This document shows, piece after piece, positions 8,473 to 16,808 of a stretch of DNA of 64,000 bases. The translations under genes and the position numbers were made by a program. The stretch comes from Bacteroidia bacterium (GTDB lineage Bacteria > Bacteroidota > Bacteroidia > J057): positions 62,001 to 126,000 of the forward strand of contig JAUIKF010000012.1 in the NCBI GenBank assembly GCA_030430575.1, in the 5' to 3' direction. The notes below the pieces were generated by a model. That model ran no database searches. It was not told where the DNA came from and worked only from the letters and a program-made list of their open reading frames with translations. Positions within the stretch are counted from its first letter, which is position 1. Every line of letters begins with the position of its first letter.

Positions 8473-8533
8473 GAATGAATCAAAATTAAAATGAAAGTTA
8501 AAATCAAAACACCCTGATTATTAGTGGTTTATA
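8473..8533 (+). repeat. Copy B of the TCAAAATTAAAAT / CTGACTATCAG intergenic repeat
   Basis: Begins at the base after the dcd stop: GAATGAATCAAAATTAAAAT, then GAAAGTTAAAATC, a short gap, then the degenerate tail CTGATTATTAGTGGTTTATA. It lies between the convergent dcd and purE genes and is the most diverged copy at its tail. Confidence 0.65.
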
Positions 8534-8584
8534 GCTAATTGACTGATAAATGATTTTTTTTTCATTCCATAATGCCCGTCTTCT

Positions 8585-9064
8585 TTATTCCTCCACTTCT
8601 TCCACCATCTGCATGACTGCAGCCTTGAGAGAATCCTTGTATGCTGCCAATTTCTTGGCGATCCCTTCATCATGCGTGCCCAATATTTGGGCAGCGAGCA
8701 ATCCCGCATTTTTGGCGCCATTCAACGCTACGGTGGCCACGGGTACACCCGAAGGCATCTGAAGAATGGACAAGACCGAGTCCCATCCGTCGATGGAATT
8801 GGAGGACTTCACCGGCACACCGATGACGGGCAAGGTGGTGACTGCAGCTACCATACCTGGGAGATGCGCCGCACCTCCTGCGCCTGCGATGATCACTTTC
8901 AACCCGCGCTCACGCGCAGTCTGTGCATATTCCATCATGCGATCGGGGGTGCGATGTGCTGAGACGACGGTCATCTCATATGGAATGTCAAATATTTTGA
9001 GGCTTTCGACTGCGCCTTTCATGACGGGGAGGTCAGACTTGCTGCCCATTATAATGCCTACCAT
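8585..9064 (-). CDS. purE: N5-carboxyaminoimidazole ribonucleotide mutase
   Basis: 159 residues. Class I Pur[15 protein letters not shown] (phosphate-binding SKSD), [11 protein letters not shown] (catalytic His), [11 protein letters not shown] and [16 protein letters not shown]. It converts N5-CAIR to CAIR in purine synthesis, after PurK. It starts 12 bp after the end of the DUF5131 gene; purK is on the same strand further upstream, so the purK-purE pair is split by a foreign two-gene cassette. Confidence 0.96.
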   Translation of the reverse strand: MVGIIMGSKSDLPVMKGAVESLKIFDIPYEMTVVSAHRTPDRMMEYAQTARERGLKVIIAGAGGAAHLPGMVAAVTTLPVIGVPVKSSNSIDGWDSVLSILQMPSGVPVATVALNGAKNAGLLAAQILGTHDEGIAKKLAAYKDSLKAAVMQMVEEVEE

Positions 9065-9076
9065 GGGGGTTGTTGA

Positions 9077-9796
9077 TTAAACTGCTGCTAGTATTTTTGG
9101 CATTTCATTGTATGTTTTGCCATCTAAAATTCTTCCGCTTTTCTTTTTGTTTTTTCCGCCCCATTGTTTGAAGAAAAAAGGCACTTTGGCTTCAATACAT
9201 TGTTCATGAATTTCAGTTACCCATTCCTTATCAATTGGGCGTGCTTTGTACCCTGATTCACCTCCTACGATTACCCAATCAATTTTATCTAATTTCAAAT
9301 TTGATAATGGGCCTAATAATGGTTCTAATGATAAAAACTTAACCTGTGCCTCTGTTTTACTCAATAAGTCAATCCGATCAATTACCTTTTCATTCTCAAC
9401 AGAAACCCCCATCCAAATATTAGAAGACCAAGTCAGTTCTTTGGAATAATCTGCTAAAATATTAGCCCTTTTGGTTAACACCTGAAAAGTGTGTGTAGGG
9501 CATTCATTCATTACTGTAAACACTTTTTGGATAAATGAAAATGGAACTTTTGGATGAAAAAGATCACTCATAGAATTTACAAAAACCACCCTAGGCTTTT
9601 TCCATGAATAGGGCGTTTCAAGTGCTTTTTCGTGAAGTGAGATGTCAAAGTTGTTTTTATACTTTTGAAGTCCCATCGCATGTAACCTTCGGGACATAAC
9701 CTCTGCATAACAAAACTTGCAACCAGCAGAAACTTTGTCACATCCTGTAGTAGGATTCCAAGTCATTTCTGTCCATTCGATGCTTGAAGTTGCCAT
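9077..9796 (-). CDS. DUF5131 (phage Gp37/Gp68) family protein, three-Cys-motif protein
   Basis: 239 residues. N-terminal SIEWTEMTWNPTTGCDK, then VSAGCKFCYAE, gives a C-x6-C-x2-C cluster at residues 19, 26 and 29, reminiscent of radical-SAM-like metal sites. Other family marks are FVNSMSDLFHP, FQVLTKRA, IWMGVSVEN, FLSLEPLLGP, IVGGESGYKARP and FFKQWGG. The family is typically encoded next to TcmP, as here (the tcmP frame ends 6 bases upstream). Biochemical role unestablished; a nucleic-acid or defence-type function has been guessed from phage occurrence. Base composition is AT-richer than the neighbouring pur genes, consistent with transfer. Confidence 0.88.
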   Translation of the reverse strand: MATSSIEWTEMTWNPTTGCDKVSAGCKFCYAEVMSRRLHAMGLQKYKNNFDISLHEKALETPYSWKKPRVVFVNSMSDLFHPKVPFSFIQKVFTVMNECPTHTFQVLTKRANILADYSKELTWSSNIWMGVSVENEKVIDRIDLLSKTEAQVKFLSLEPLLGPLSNLKLDKIDWVIVGGESGYKARPIDKEWVTEIHEQCIEAKVPFFFKQWGGKNKKKSGRILDGKTYNEMPKILAAV

Positions 9797-9802
9797 AACA
9801 GC

Positions 9803-10663
9803 TTAATTTTGTTCTTCTTTGAGTTTTTTTCCAATTATTTCATCCCCAATTTTCTTTCCATTTTTATTATTTGTTGCTAACAAAAAGTGATACATGATAG
9901 ACCCTGTGGAATTTCTCATTGGATAAGGTTCTGTCACATATTGGAATATTGTGGTTAGTTTCCTTTTGTATAATTGGGCTATTCGATGAATTGGGTGATC
10001 TTTTTTTACGAACTCTTCCTCTTCACCAAATAAGGTTAAGGTTCTTTTTTCGGCATAGAAATAGTTCTTTATTTGGTCTTAAGTTAAGCCCAAAAAAGCC
10101 TCTAATTTTTTGAACCAAGCATCTGGTATTTCTCCTTTTTTTTGCAGTAACCGATTAACACCTATTCCTGTTGGGACCAATAACCACATATCTAAATCGA
10201 GTCCTTCAAAAGCTGCCAGGGAATTCCAATTAATAGTCATTCCAAAAGGATCAATAAAACACAAGGCTCTACTATATCGATGCTCTCTTAAATAATTAGC
10301 AAGCCCTAACAGTTTTTCGTTACAATCTTCGGCCACTATATAAACTTTGTCTTGGTCTTTTTGGCTGACTTTTATTATAGACTCTAATTGGTTGGCCTTC
10401 TGTTTATCCTTTTCAACTAAATAATAAATAGAAAAACGTTGGGCATGTTCTAAGGCTAAGACACGGATTGCTACACTTTCAATTAAAGCTTCAATATTAC
10501 CTGCTTCTTTTTGAATGGTTCCACAACCTGCAAACCCATCAAAATAGATTAATTCAAACCCCCTATCCTTCATTATTTGTAAATAAGCATAAAGGTATTT
10601 GAGGAAAATTTCAATTTTATCCTCAGTCCAGTGCCCACCGAATTCGTTTAGGTGCTTGGCCAT
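9803..10663 (-). pseudogene. tcmP: Three-Cys-motif partner protein TcmP, interrupted by one in-frame TAA
   Basis: From ATG 10663 the frame reads MAKHLNEFGGHWTEDK, LIYFDGFAGCGTIQKEAGN and ALCFIDPFGMTINW (family motifs), then meets TAA at 10079-10081 after residue 194. The same frame stays open for 91 further codons to TAA 9803-9805 and encodes what looks like the normal TcmP C-terminus: YFYAEKRTLTLFGEEEEF, VTEPYPMRNSTGSIMYHFL, NNKNGKKIGDEIIGKK. Full length would be about 286 codons, normal for TcmP. One substitution (for example from AAA, GAA, CAA or TTA) explains the stop. It could be a young pseudogene, a readthrough codon, a truncated but active protein or a sequencing error. Confidence 0.8.
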
Positions 10664-10745
10664 ATAAGCAATATTAATTAAGATTAATTACATTGCCAAA
10701 AAAATTAGCAAAATAGAAGCGTCGCCAACTATTGATTAGGGATTC

Positions 10746-11885
10746 TTACCCCGACACCACCTTCACCAGCTCCTTTACCTGCTGGACCGTATGCTCCAGC
10801 CTGTTGACATCTGCATCGAGGATCGTGACGTGGCCCATCTTTCGATGCGGCTTGGTTTCGGCTTTGCCGTAAATGTGGGGATAGACGCCTGGGGTCGCTA
10901 GGAGCTGCTCTATGCCTTCATAGATGGCTGGACCTGTATGGCCTGCCTCACCCAGTAAGTTTACCATGGCAGCTGGAGAGAGGCCGTAGGTAGCTCCTAG
11001 CGGCAAGTCGAGGATGGCTCGGAGATGCTGCTCATACTGAGAAGTCGCATTGGCACGGATCGTATGGTGGCCCGAGTTATGGGGGCGAGGCGCCATTTCA
11101 TTGACGAGAATCTTTCCGTCCGGTGTCACAAACATTTCGATGGCCAGCAGCCCTACAAATTTCAGGTCATCCACGATCTGACGTGCGATATGGTCTGCTT
11201 CCGTGGCGAGGACGGGAGAAATATTGGCAGGGGCAAAAAGGTATTCCACGAGGTTGTGGACCGGGTGAAAGACCATTTCTACCACTGGGAAGGTCGCGAC
11301 CTCCCCAGACAAATTTCGCGCTACGATGACGGCGATTTCCTTTTCAAAAGGCACAAATTCCTCCAACAATCCCGGCGCATCAAATGCTTCTTCCACCTGC
11401 TCCGCATCCCTCAGGACTTGCACGCCCCGTCCGTCATAGCCCGCCTTGGCGAGCTTCTGGACCATTGGGAGTCGGCCCATATGTCGATAGACATCGGCCT
11501 TGCTTTCTACCAATACAAATGGCGCAGTAGGAATCTTATAAGACTCAAAAAACTGCTTTTGACTGCGCTTATCCTGAATCATCTTGATGGTCGCAGGATC
11601 TGGGTAAACGCGTTTTCCCTCAGCCTGTAAAGCGGCCAGGGCATCGGCATTGACATTTTCAATCTCGATTGTCAGCACGTCTTTGTCCTTCCCAAAAGCC
11701 ATCACCGCGTCATAGTCGGTCAGTGAGCCTACCACAAAGTCGTGCGCGAGCCAGCGACAAGGTGCTTCGGGATTGGGGTCCATCACGCCAATATGGAGGT
11801 TGTAGTCTACTGCCGCTTGGATGAGCATACGCCCCAATTGTCCCCCGCCGAGGACGCCTATTTTTGTATCTCTATAAAAATGCAT
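10746..11885 (-). CDS. purK: N5-carboxyaminoimidazole ribonucleotide synthase
   Basis: 379-residue ATP-grasp enzyme that carboxylates AIR using ATP and bicarbonate. N-terminal KIGVLGGGQLGRMLIQAA is the PurK signature; TIEIENVNADAL, VYPDPATIKMIQDK, KLAKAGYDGRGVQVL, LLEEFVPFEKEIAVI, EMAPRPHNSGHHTI and YGKAETKPHRKMGHVTI follow in the family order. Length normal. It is upstream of purE on the same strand, separated from it by tcmP and the DUF5131 gene. Confidence 0.96.
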   Translation of the reverse strand: MHFYRDTKIGVLGGGQLGRMLIQAAVDYNLHIGVMDPNPEAPCRWLAHDFVVGSLTDYDAVMAFGKDKDVLTIEIENVNADALAALQAEGKRVYPDPATIKMIQDKRSQKQFFESYKIPTAPFVLVESKADVYRHMGRLPMVQKLAKAGYDGRGVQVLRDAEQVEEAFDAPGLLEEFVPFEKEIAVIVARNLSGEVATFPVVEMVFHPVHNLVEYLFAPANISPVLATEADHIARQIVDDLKFVGLLAIEMFVTPDGKILVNEMAPRPHNSGHHTIRANATSQYEQHLRAILDLPLGATYGLSPAAMVNLLGEAGHTGPAIYEGIEQLLATPGVYPHIYGKAETKPHRKMGHVTILDADVNRLEHTVQQVKELVKVVSG

Positions 11886-11921
11886 GGTTAATGTTGAATG
11901 ATTGAAGGTAGCATGTTGAAT

Positions 11922-12029
11922 GGAAAAGGGACCGCTTCGCTAAGGGAAAAGAGAACAGAGACAGGATTTTTGTTACCGAAGGGTTGTTTATTTATACTCT
12001 CTATTCCCTTTTCCCAACTCCCTGTTCTC
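11922..12029. repeat. Low-complexity inverted repeat (AAGGGAAAAGAGAACAG)
   Basis: AAGGGAAAAGAGAACAG at 11942-11958 faces TTCCCTTTTCCC and CTGTTCTC at 12004-12029, an imperfect stem spanning the purK/LKR spacer. The word set differs from the other spacers but the design is the same. Confidence 0.5.
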
Positions 12030-13378
12030 TACTCCACATAAGCTTCCATATACTGGTAATCAGGGGTAAATTGCCCTTGCCACAAAATCACTGCCCGCTC
12101 CACAGCCGCAGGCAAGCCCGCAACATCCGCCGTTTGAGCTGAATAATCAGCCTCCACAATGCCCTTGAGCAACGGTTTCAGGTTTTCGCTGAACCCTCGC
12201 GAAGCATCGGCCGGAAATTCTGTAGGGAGGTTGGTGACAGCCATGACGGCGATGCCATCGCCGTCCAGTCCAAAATTAGTCGTTCGTGTGATTGGGTGAT
12301 AAATAAAAACGGGATCATCGATCCAGCATTCCTTCGAAAACTCTATCGCTCCTTCTGGGTCACAGGTGATATCTCCCACGACTTCCAGGGATTTGTGACG
12401 TTCAAACCACATCGAGGTGTCTTCGCGTGTCAGAAGTCGTGGAAAATCTGGCGACCAGATGATGCAATTCATCAGCAAAGTACAATAAGGATATACCTGA
12501 TCGAGGTTGCTTTCGAAATGATGTGGCTCATTGAGGTATTTGTCATAGAAGGTCTTCCTATCTAGGTCGGCTATCGAAAAAGGCGCATCTGCCTTGGGGC
12601 GAAACATGGAAGGAATATCTAAAACCAGCTTATAGACGGTATTCCGTGAGCCATGATGAAAAGCCTCTTCCAACTGTTCTATTCCTATCTCCGTGACAGG
12701 AAGCAAGTCATAGATTTCCTGGGCACCCGTACTGGTTTTTCCACTTCCTAAGAAGACTGTGATCAAGGGTGGTTGCTCCACTGAAGTTCCGTGTTCTTCT
12801 ATATAAGTTCCGACTGCCTTGATGATGCCCTTGATCATCTCTAGGTCTTCTTTTTCGATAGATTGGGGAATGCGAAAAAAGGGATTCATAATGCCTTTTC
12901 TGCTCAGGCGCTGGCCCAGCGCCCATAGCGTATCGATCATGCCAGCATATCCCGCAAAATAAGTGAAGGCCGTAATCAGCCGGTTGTCATTTTCATCCCG
13001 GATGAGTTCGTAGTCGATCAGGGTAGCCCGCTGCTGCACCAGTTTTTTGAGCATTTGCCGATTCTTGACCTGCCCTTTGTGGGTATGGGAGAAAAAATAA
13101 TAGGCTTTATCTGGCAGGATAAAGTTTTTGTCAATTTCTTTTAGACCAAAGACGACATTCGCACTATCGATCTCTTCAGAGATGGCCGCACCTGCTTGTT
13201 GGTACTGCAGATAGGGGAAGGCACGTTTGACTTCTGCTGTCTCTGGATGAACCTCGGGCTGCACGATCAGGGGAATCCCCCAGTCTGTAATCAGCTTTGC
13301 AACTTCGGGGACAAGGGCGACGCGGCGTTCACCGGCTTTGCTAAGGTCTTCTCTTCGTATGGCAATTGTATTGGGCAT
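12029..13378 (-). CDS. Lysine-2-oxoglutarate reductase-like protein (AlaDH/PNT N-terminal fold)
   Basis: 449 residues. The N-terminus IAIRREDLSKAGERRVALVP, then EVAKLITDWGIPLIVQPE, is the alanine-dehydrogenase/transhydrogenase substrate domain as used by the LKR half of AASS-type saccharopine enzymes. SHTHKGQVKNRQML, LIDYELIRDENDNRLI, FTYFAGYAGMIDTLWALGQR, VFLGSGKTSTGAQEI and CDPEGAIEFS are LKR-like landmarks. It would join lysine and 2-oxoglutarate as saccharopine. The partner saccharopine dehydrogenase is not in the window. Activity cannot be proven here; another member of the AlaDH/PNT family is the alternative. Confidence 0.78.
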   Translation of the reverse strand: MPNTIAIRREDLSKAGERRVALVPEVAKLITDWGIPLIVQPEVHPETAEVKRAFPYLQYQQAGAAISEEIDSANVVFGLKEIDKNFILPDKAYYFFSHTHKGQVKNRQMLKKLVQQRATLIDYELIRDENDNRLITAFTYFAGYAGMIDTLWALGQRLSRKGIMNPFFRIPQSIEKEDLEMIKGIIKAVGTYIEEHGTSVEQPPLITVFLGSGKTSTGAQEIYDLLPVTEIGIEQLEEAFHHGSRNTVYKLVLDIPSMFRPKADAPFSIADLDRKTFYDKYLNEPHHFESNLDQVYPYCTLLMNCIIWSPDFPRLLTREDTSMWFERHKSLEVVGDITCDPEGAIEFSKECWIDDPVFIYHPITRTTNFGLDGDGIAVMAVTNLPTEFPADASRGFSENLKPLLKGIVEADYSAQTADVAGLPAAVERAVILWQGQFTPDYQYMEAYVE

Positions 13379-13379
13379 A

Positions 13380-13567
13380 GGAGGGGGAAAAGGAGAAAAT
13401 GATAGAATGATAAAATGATAGAATGATAGAATGATAGAATGAGTGGATAGAAAGAGGAATGATTAGATGAGTAAATGATAAAATGAGTAAATGCTTGTCT
13501 TGAATATGTTGAAGTAGGTAAATAGGGTAATTTCTTAGATCTCTTTTCTCTATTCCCTTCTCTCTTT
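13380..13567. repeat. AATGATAG tandem octamers in the spacer
   Basis: From about 13397 the octamer AATGATAG (with AATGATAA variants) occurs five times in a row and then decays (AATGAGTGG, AATGATTAG, AATGATAAAATGAG). The right part (13530-13567) is pyrimidine-rich (TTTCTCTATTCCCTTCTCTC) and is complementary in style to GGGGGAAAAGGAGAAAA at 13382-13398. No gene is credible here, and open frames through it are repeat artefacts. Confidence 0.65.
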
Positions 13568-14389
13568 TCACTTCCCATCCAATATTCGCCGCAATTTCGC
13601 AGGAAAATTTGTAATAATCCCATCTACCCCATAGCTAATGCATTTTTTCATATCTGATTCCTCATTGACAGTATAAGTAAATAGCTTAAAGCCTTTTTGA
13701 TGGGCCTTTTCTACAAGGGGTTTGGTGAGGCCCTTGAACCATGGATTCACTGCCTTTACCCCTTCATAGCGGTACATTCGGCCCCATTGGAGGCGTGTGT
13801 CGAAGTGTAAGGGCAACAGGGGAATATTCCTCACCACGAGTTTGTGAAGTTCGATTTCAGGCGCTAGCTCTATCATCTTGTCAACGACTTTTTGCTCAAA
13901 ACTCTGTACGATAGTCCACTCCAACGCATGATATTGGTAGATCTGATCGATAATTTTCCTTTCAATATCTTTGTAAGGCCCTTTTTTACCCCTTTTGATT
14001 TCGATCAAAAGTATGGCTTTCCCGTCGATGACTTCCATCACTTCCGCCAAGGTCGGAATGGGTTCTCGCTCAAACTTCTCGTCGAACCAATAGCCAGCGT
14101 CCAATTCTTTGAGCGCTTCGAGAGAATGGTCTTCGACTTTCCCAGTTCCATTGGTCGTTCGGTCCAGTGTGGCATCATGGATCACCACCACTTCGCCGTC
14201 AGCTGACAGGTGTACATCAATTTCAATGACATCTGCCTGAGCACGCATGGCATGCATCACGGCAATAAGCGTGTTCTCCGGGGCTGTCCCAGATGCGCCT
14301 CGGTGTGCGATTACTAAAGGAGATTGCTGACCAATCATGGCATTACTCAACATGACAAGATAAAGAAAGGGTAAAGATAACTGCTTCAA
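13568..14389 (-). CDS. Glycerophosphodiester phosphodiesterase, secreted
   Basis: About 273 residues. It hydrolyses glycerophosphodiesters to glycerol-3-phosphate and an alcohol. GDPD motifs: VIAHRGASGTAPENTL, ADVIEIDVHLSADGEVVV (metal-binding E-x-D), IHDATLDRTTNGTG (catalytic His), LLIEIKRG and GVDGIITNFPAKL. Start choice: TTG 14389 gives a good signal peptide (KQLSLPFLYLVMLSNAMIG); ATG 14353 would cut into it; the open frame further upstream overlaps lipB and has no family similarity. Periplasmic location is likely. It is divergent from lipB with about 78 bp between them. Confidence 0.87.
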   Translation of the reverse strand: MKQLSLPFLYLVMLSNAMIGQQSPLVIAHRGASGTAPENTLIAVMHAMRAQADVIEIDVHLSADGEVVVIHDATLDRTTNGTGKVEDHSLEALKELDAGYWFDEKFEREPIPTLAEVMEVIDGKAILLIEIKRGKKGPYKDIERKIIDQIYQYHALEWTIVQSFEQKVVDKMIELAPEIELHKLVVRNIPLLPLHFDTRLQWGRMYRYEGVKAVNPWFKGLTKPLVEKAHQKGFKLFTYTVNEESDMKKCISYGVDGIITNFPAKLRRILDGK

Positions 14390-14412
14390 TTTGGCTTTCC
14401 TTAGGTTGCCTA

Positions 14413-14463
14413 CAAAATTAAGGCATGATTCAAAAACATCTTCTGTTTTATTCCTTAATTTTG
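14413..14463. promoter_or_regulatory. Divergent pair of TAATTTTG elements between the GDPD gene and lipB
   Basis: TAATTTTG occurs on the minus strand at 14420-14413, 24 bp before the GDPD TTG start, and on the plus strand at 14456-14463, 4 bp before the lipB ATG. Both fit TAnnTTTG. If used, the lipB transcript would be nearly leaderless. No clear -33 elements were confirmed. Confidence 0.35.
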
Positions 14464-14467
14464 CCGT

Positions 14468-15166
14468 ATGAATACCGTCCGCTTCCAAGACCTAGGCAGT
14501 ATCGCCTACAAAGAAGCCTGGGACTACCAAGAGTCCCTGCTCAAAGTTAATGCAGATCTCAAACTCGCTGCAAGACGGGCTGGAACTGCGGAGACAGTTG
14601 ATACACAGCACCACTTGCTGTTTTGCGAACATCAACCCGTCTATACCCTTGGCAAAAGTGGGGATCTTTCGAATTTGTTGTTGGATCAAAAAGGCTTGGA
14701 AGCCAACGGCATTTCTTTCTACCCCACCAACCGTGGGGGGGACATCACCTATCATGGCCCAGGCCAGATCACGGGTTACCCTATTTTTGATCTAGAGAAA
14801 TTTAAGCCCGATTTGCACTGGTACTTGCGGATGATAGAGGAATCTGTGATCCAGCTGTTGGCGGATTATGGCCTGGAGGGGGATCGTAGCCCAGGGGAGA
14901 CGGGTGTATGGTTGGATGTAGGGAAACCCACGGCCCGCAAGATGTGCGCCATCGGCGTGCGATGTAGTCGCTGGATCACCATGCACGGCTTTGCCTTTAA
15001 CGTCAATACTGACCTCAATTACTTCCGCTATATCATCCCTTGTGGGATTCGGGATAAGGCGGTGACATCACTGGCTGCGGAAGTCGGCGAGCCGCTCGAC
15101 TTTGATCTGGTTAAAGACCAGTTGAAGGCTAAACTGGCTGCCTGCTTTCAGTATAGCTACCAATAA
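14468..15166 (+). CDS. lipB: Octanoyl-[acyl-carrier-protein]:protein N-octanoyltransferase
   Basis: 232 residues. It transfers octanoate from ACP to lipoyl domains, first step of lipoate assembly. LFCEHQPVYTLGKSG, TNRGGDITYHGPGQITGYP, the catalytic Lys in ARKMCAIGVRCSRWITMHG, FAFNVNTDLNYF and catalytic Cys in IIPCGIRDKAVTSL are all present. Length is typical. A strong terminator follows within a few bases. The pyruvate dehydrogenase complex, a lipoylated target, has its E1 alpha gene 3 kb away. Confidence 0.95.
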   Translation: MNTVRFQDLGSIAYKEAWDYQESLLKVNADLKLAARRAGTAETVDTQHHLLFCEHQPVYTLGKSGDLSNLLLDQKGLEANGISFYPTNRGGDITYHGPGQITGYPIFDLEKFKPDLHWYLRMIEESVIQLLADYGLEGDRSPGETGVWLDVGKPTARKMCAIGVRCSRWITMHGFAFNVNTDLNYFRYIIPCGIRDKAVTSLAAEVGEPLDFDLVKDQLKAKLAACFQYSYQ

Positions 15167-15197
15167 AAAAAACCGCCCGAGAGGGCGGTTTTTTTGT
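15165..15197 (+). terminator. Rho-independent terminator after lipB
   Basis: Stem ACCGCCC / GGGCGGT (15172-15178 and 15183-15189), loop GAGA, flanked by an A-run and seven to eight T. It starts at the stop codon and could act in both directions. Confidence 0.92.
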
Positions 15198-15198
15198 T

Positions 15199-15286
15199 CT
15201 AGGTCTTATGTTTTAGGTTCTACGTTACTACCATAGAACATAGAACATAGAACATAGAACATAGAACCTAAAACTTAGAACTTGTC
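15199..15286. repeat. CATAGAA heptamer array with inverted flanks
   Basis: Five perfect copies of CATAGAA (15232-15266) followed by CCTAAAACTTAGAAC, facing inverted words GTTCTAGGTCTTATG and TTTTAGGTTCTACG at 15197-15226. The whole spacer between lipB and the convergent secreted-protein gene can fold back on itself. Confidence 0.7.
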
Positions 15287-15288
15287 TC

Positions 15289-16584
15289 TTATTGCTTGAT
15301 GACCTTTACGGAGACTGAAAGTCTCGCTGACTCGGCTGTAAGTAAATAAATACCTGGGGGGAATTGCCCTATGTCTATGCGGTGGTCTATCAGGCCGGAA
15401 GGTTTTTTTTCAGTATAAATGGTTTGACCAAGTGAGTTGATAAGGGAAAGGTGGATCGGCGAAGCATGGGCAAGACTGACTGAAACATACATGATATCTT
15501 GTGTCGGGTTTGGAAAAACATGAAGACGGGGCTCCGCATCTACCCACACTTGCTGAATAGCAGATGAGGTACGTTCGCCTTCGCTGTTGATGTATGTCAC
15601 GCGATAGTACCAATTCCCTGAAGTGTGTACCCGATCCTGATAGAAAAAAGGATTTCCCTCCTCTTTACTTTTTTGCCCAATTACTTCAAATGCCCCTCCA
15701 TTGCTCCGCTCGATCAGGAATCCTCCCGCCGTCAATGACTCCCCCATTTTCCATGAAAGCGCTACTTCATCCTTTTTGGCTTCCGCCTCAAAGTACTCAA
15801 ACTCCACAGGGAGCAAAACCGAATGACTCAGGAAAATCTCATCGATCGCAATAGAAGGATCTGTACCAATCCCATCTCCATTGTTTTGCCATTCAAATCC
15901 AAAGCGAAAATTGGCATTATTGGCAGCACAGACAGGCATGGCAAGGCTGATAGCCGCCCAGCGCCCTTGGTCTAGGCCCGAGCAGACCTTGGGCAAGCCA
16001 CAGCAAAGTCCAAATCCTGCACATATAGCAGGAATATTGCAATCACAACACAAGGTAGGGGCTAAAGGACTTGCCCCTGGTAAGTCTAGCCACGTCGTGC
16101 CTCCATTGCATGAATAGACCACCTTGACTTGGTCGTTGGGCGTGGTAGCTTGCGCGGCGATATAGGCAAAATCGAGGGTGATATTGCTAAAAGTAAGGGT
16201 GCTTATCACGGGCGACTCGATGCGTCGCTGGGTGACGTTTGCGGGACCTGACGCATCATAGGCTGCGCCACAGTCAGGGGTGCCACATAAGCCGCCGATG
16301 GCGCTTATATGCAAAGAGGCATCTACATTGGGGCAGGCACTGCCGCAGGTGTTGGGGGCATTGCCACATTCCTCCCCGCTCACATACCACTGATTGGCGC
16401 TTGTTCCTTGGGTACCGATGTCCGTCTGGGTCCAGTTGCCACTTACATCCGCAGGGTAGTTATGAGCCAGAGTTCCACGTAATGCGCTGCCATTGCTGAA
16501 AGTCTCTGTCCAGAAGACAGTTTGGCTTTTGATGGTTCCTGCCATGAGTAGGAAGAGGAGGGGAAAAAGGAGTTTTTTCATCAC
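15289..16584 (-). CDS. Secreted protein with type IX C-terminal sorting domain
   Basis: 431 residues. Signal peptide (KKLLFPLLFLLMAGTIKSQ), an N-terminal galactose-binding-like beta domain (VFWTETFSNG; SPVISTLTFSNITLDFAY), a Cys-rich segment at about residues 178-215 with CC and CxxC pairs (TLCCDCNIPAICAG; LCCGLPKVC), SIAIDEIFLSH, then a fibronectin-like link and a type A sorting domain (LHVFPNPTQD, FPPGIYLLTAES, VSVKVIKQ). Cargo for the PorU-dependent pathway, probably surface-attached. Substrate unknown. The Cys-rich insert is unusual for such cargo. Confidence 0.85.
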   Translation of the reverse strand: MMKKLLFPLLFLLMAGTIKSQTVFWTETFSNGSALRGTLAHNYPADVSGNWTQTDIGTQGTSANQWYVSGEECGNAPNTCGSACPNVDASLHISAIGGLCGTPDCGAAYDASGPANVTQRRIESPVISTLTFSNITLDFAYIAAQATTPNDQVKVVYSCNGGTTWLDLPGASPLAPTLCCDCNIPAICAGFGLCCGLPKVCSGLDQGRWAAISLAMPVCAANNANFRFGFEWQNNGDGIGTDPSIAIDEIFLSHSVLLPVEFEYFEAEAKKDEVALSWKMGESLTAGGFLIERSNGGAFEVIGQKSKEEGNPFFYQDRVHTSGNWYYRVTYINSEGERTSSAIQQVWVDAEPRLHVFPNPTQDIMYVSVSLAHASPIHLSLINSLGQTIYTEKKPSGLIDHRIDIGQFPPGIYLLTAESARLSVSVKVIKQ

Positions 16585-16621
16585 GAAACGAATAAGTTCG
16601 AACGTTTTCCTCTAATATAAG

Positions 16622-16660
16622 AAAAACCGACCACCTATATACAGGAAGTCGGTTTTTTAG
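16622..16660. terminator. Hairpin AAAAACCGAC...GTCGGTTTTTT, left copy
   Basis: A-run, 8-bp GC stem, T-run: a bidirectional terminator shape. It is about four-fifths identical over 39 bases to the hairpin at 18244-18282; the two bracket the XRE/KilA-N module. The remaining spacer to 16808 shows no gene. Confidence 0.7.
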
Positions 16661-16808
16661 TCGATACAGGAAGGGGAAATATCACTGTTGTTTTGTTCAA
16701 ATCCCGTTACTGGAATTCCAGCATCGGAGTTTTTAATGAGGAGTATTACGTTAAGCGCCAACCCACAATCCCGAAATCCTCAACAGCCTGTAATCTTGCT
16801 TGGGTTGC

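Noticed and set aside
9803-10078. Suspected frameshift near the 3' end of tcmP
   Set aside because: Careful re-reading of the minus strand shows a single continuous frame from 10078 to the stop at 9803; only the TAA at 10079 interrupts it.
11025-11630. 201-codon open frame antisense to purK
   Set aside because: Inside a confident purK gene; low-quality His/Arg-rich translation.
13291-13623. 110-codon open frame across the LKR/GDPD spacer
   Set aside because: Most of it translates the AATGATAG repeats (Ile/Ser/Phe/Tyr/His) and it overlaps both neighbouring genes.
15232-15266. Five CATAGAA units considered as a CRISPR-like array
   Set aside because: Units are 7 bp with no spacers, so it is a simple tandem repeat.
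16695-16725. tRNA 3'-end-like string GTTCAAATCCCGTT, considered as a phage attachment remnant
   Set aside because: The left half of a T-arm is not complementary and no acceptor partner is visible; an intact tRNA ending this way elsewhere in the genome would be needed to revive it.
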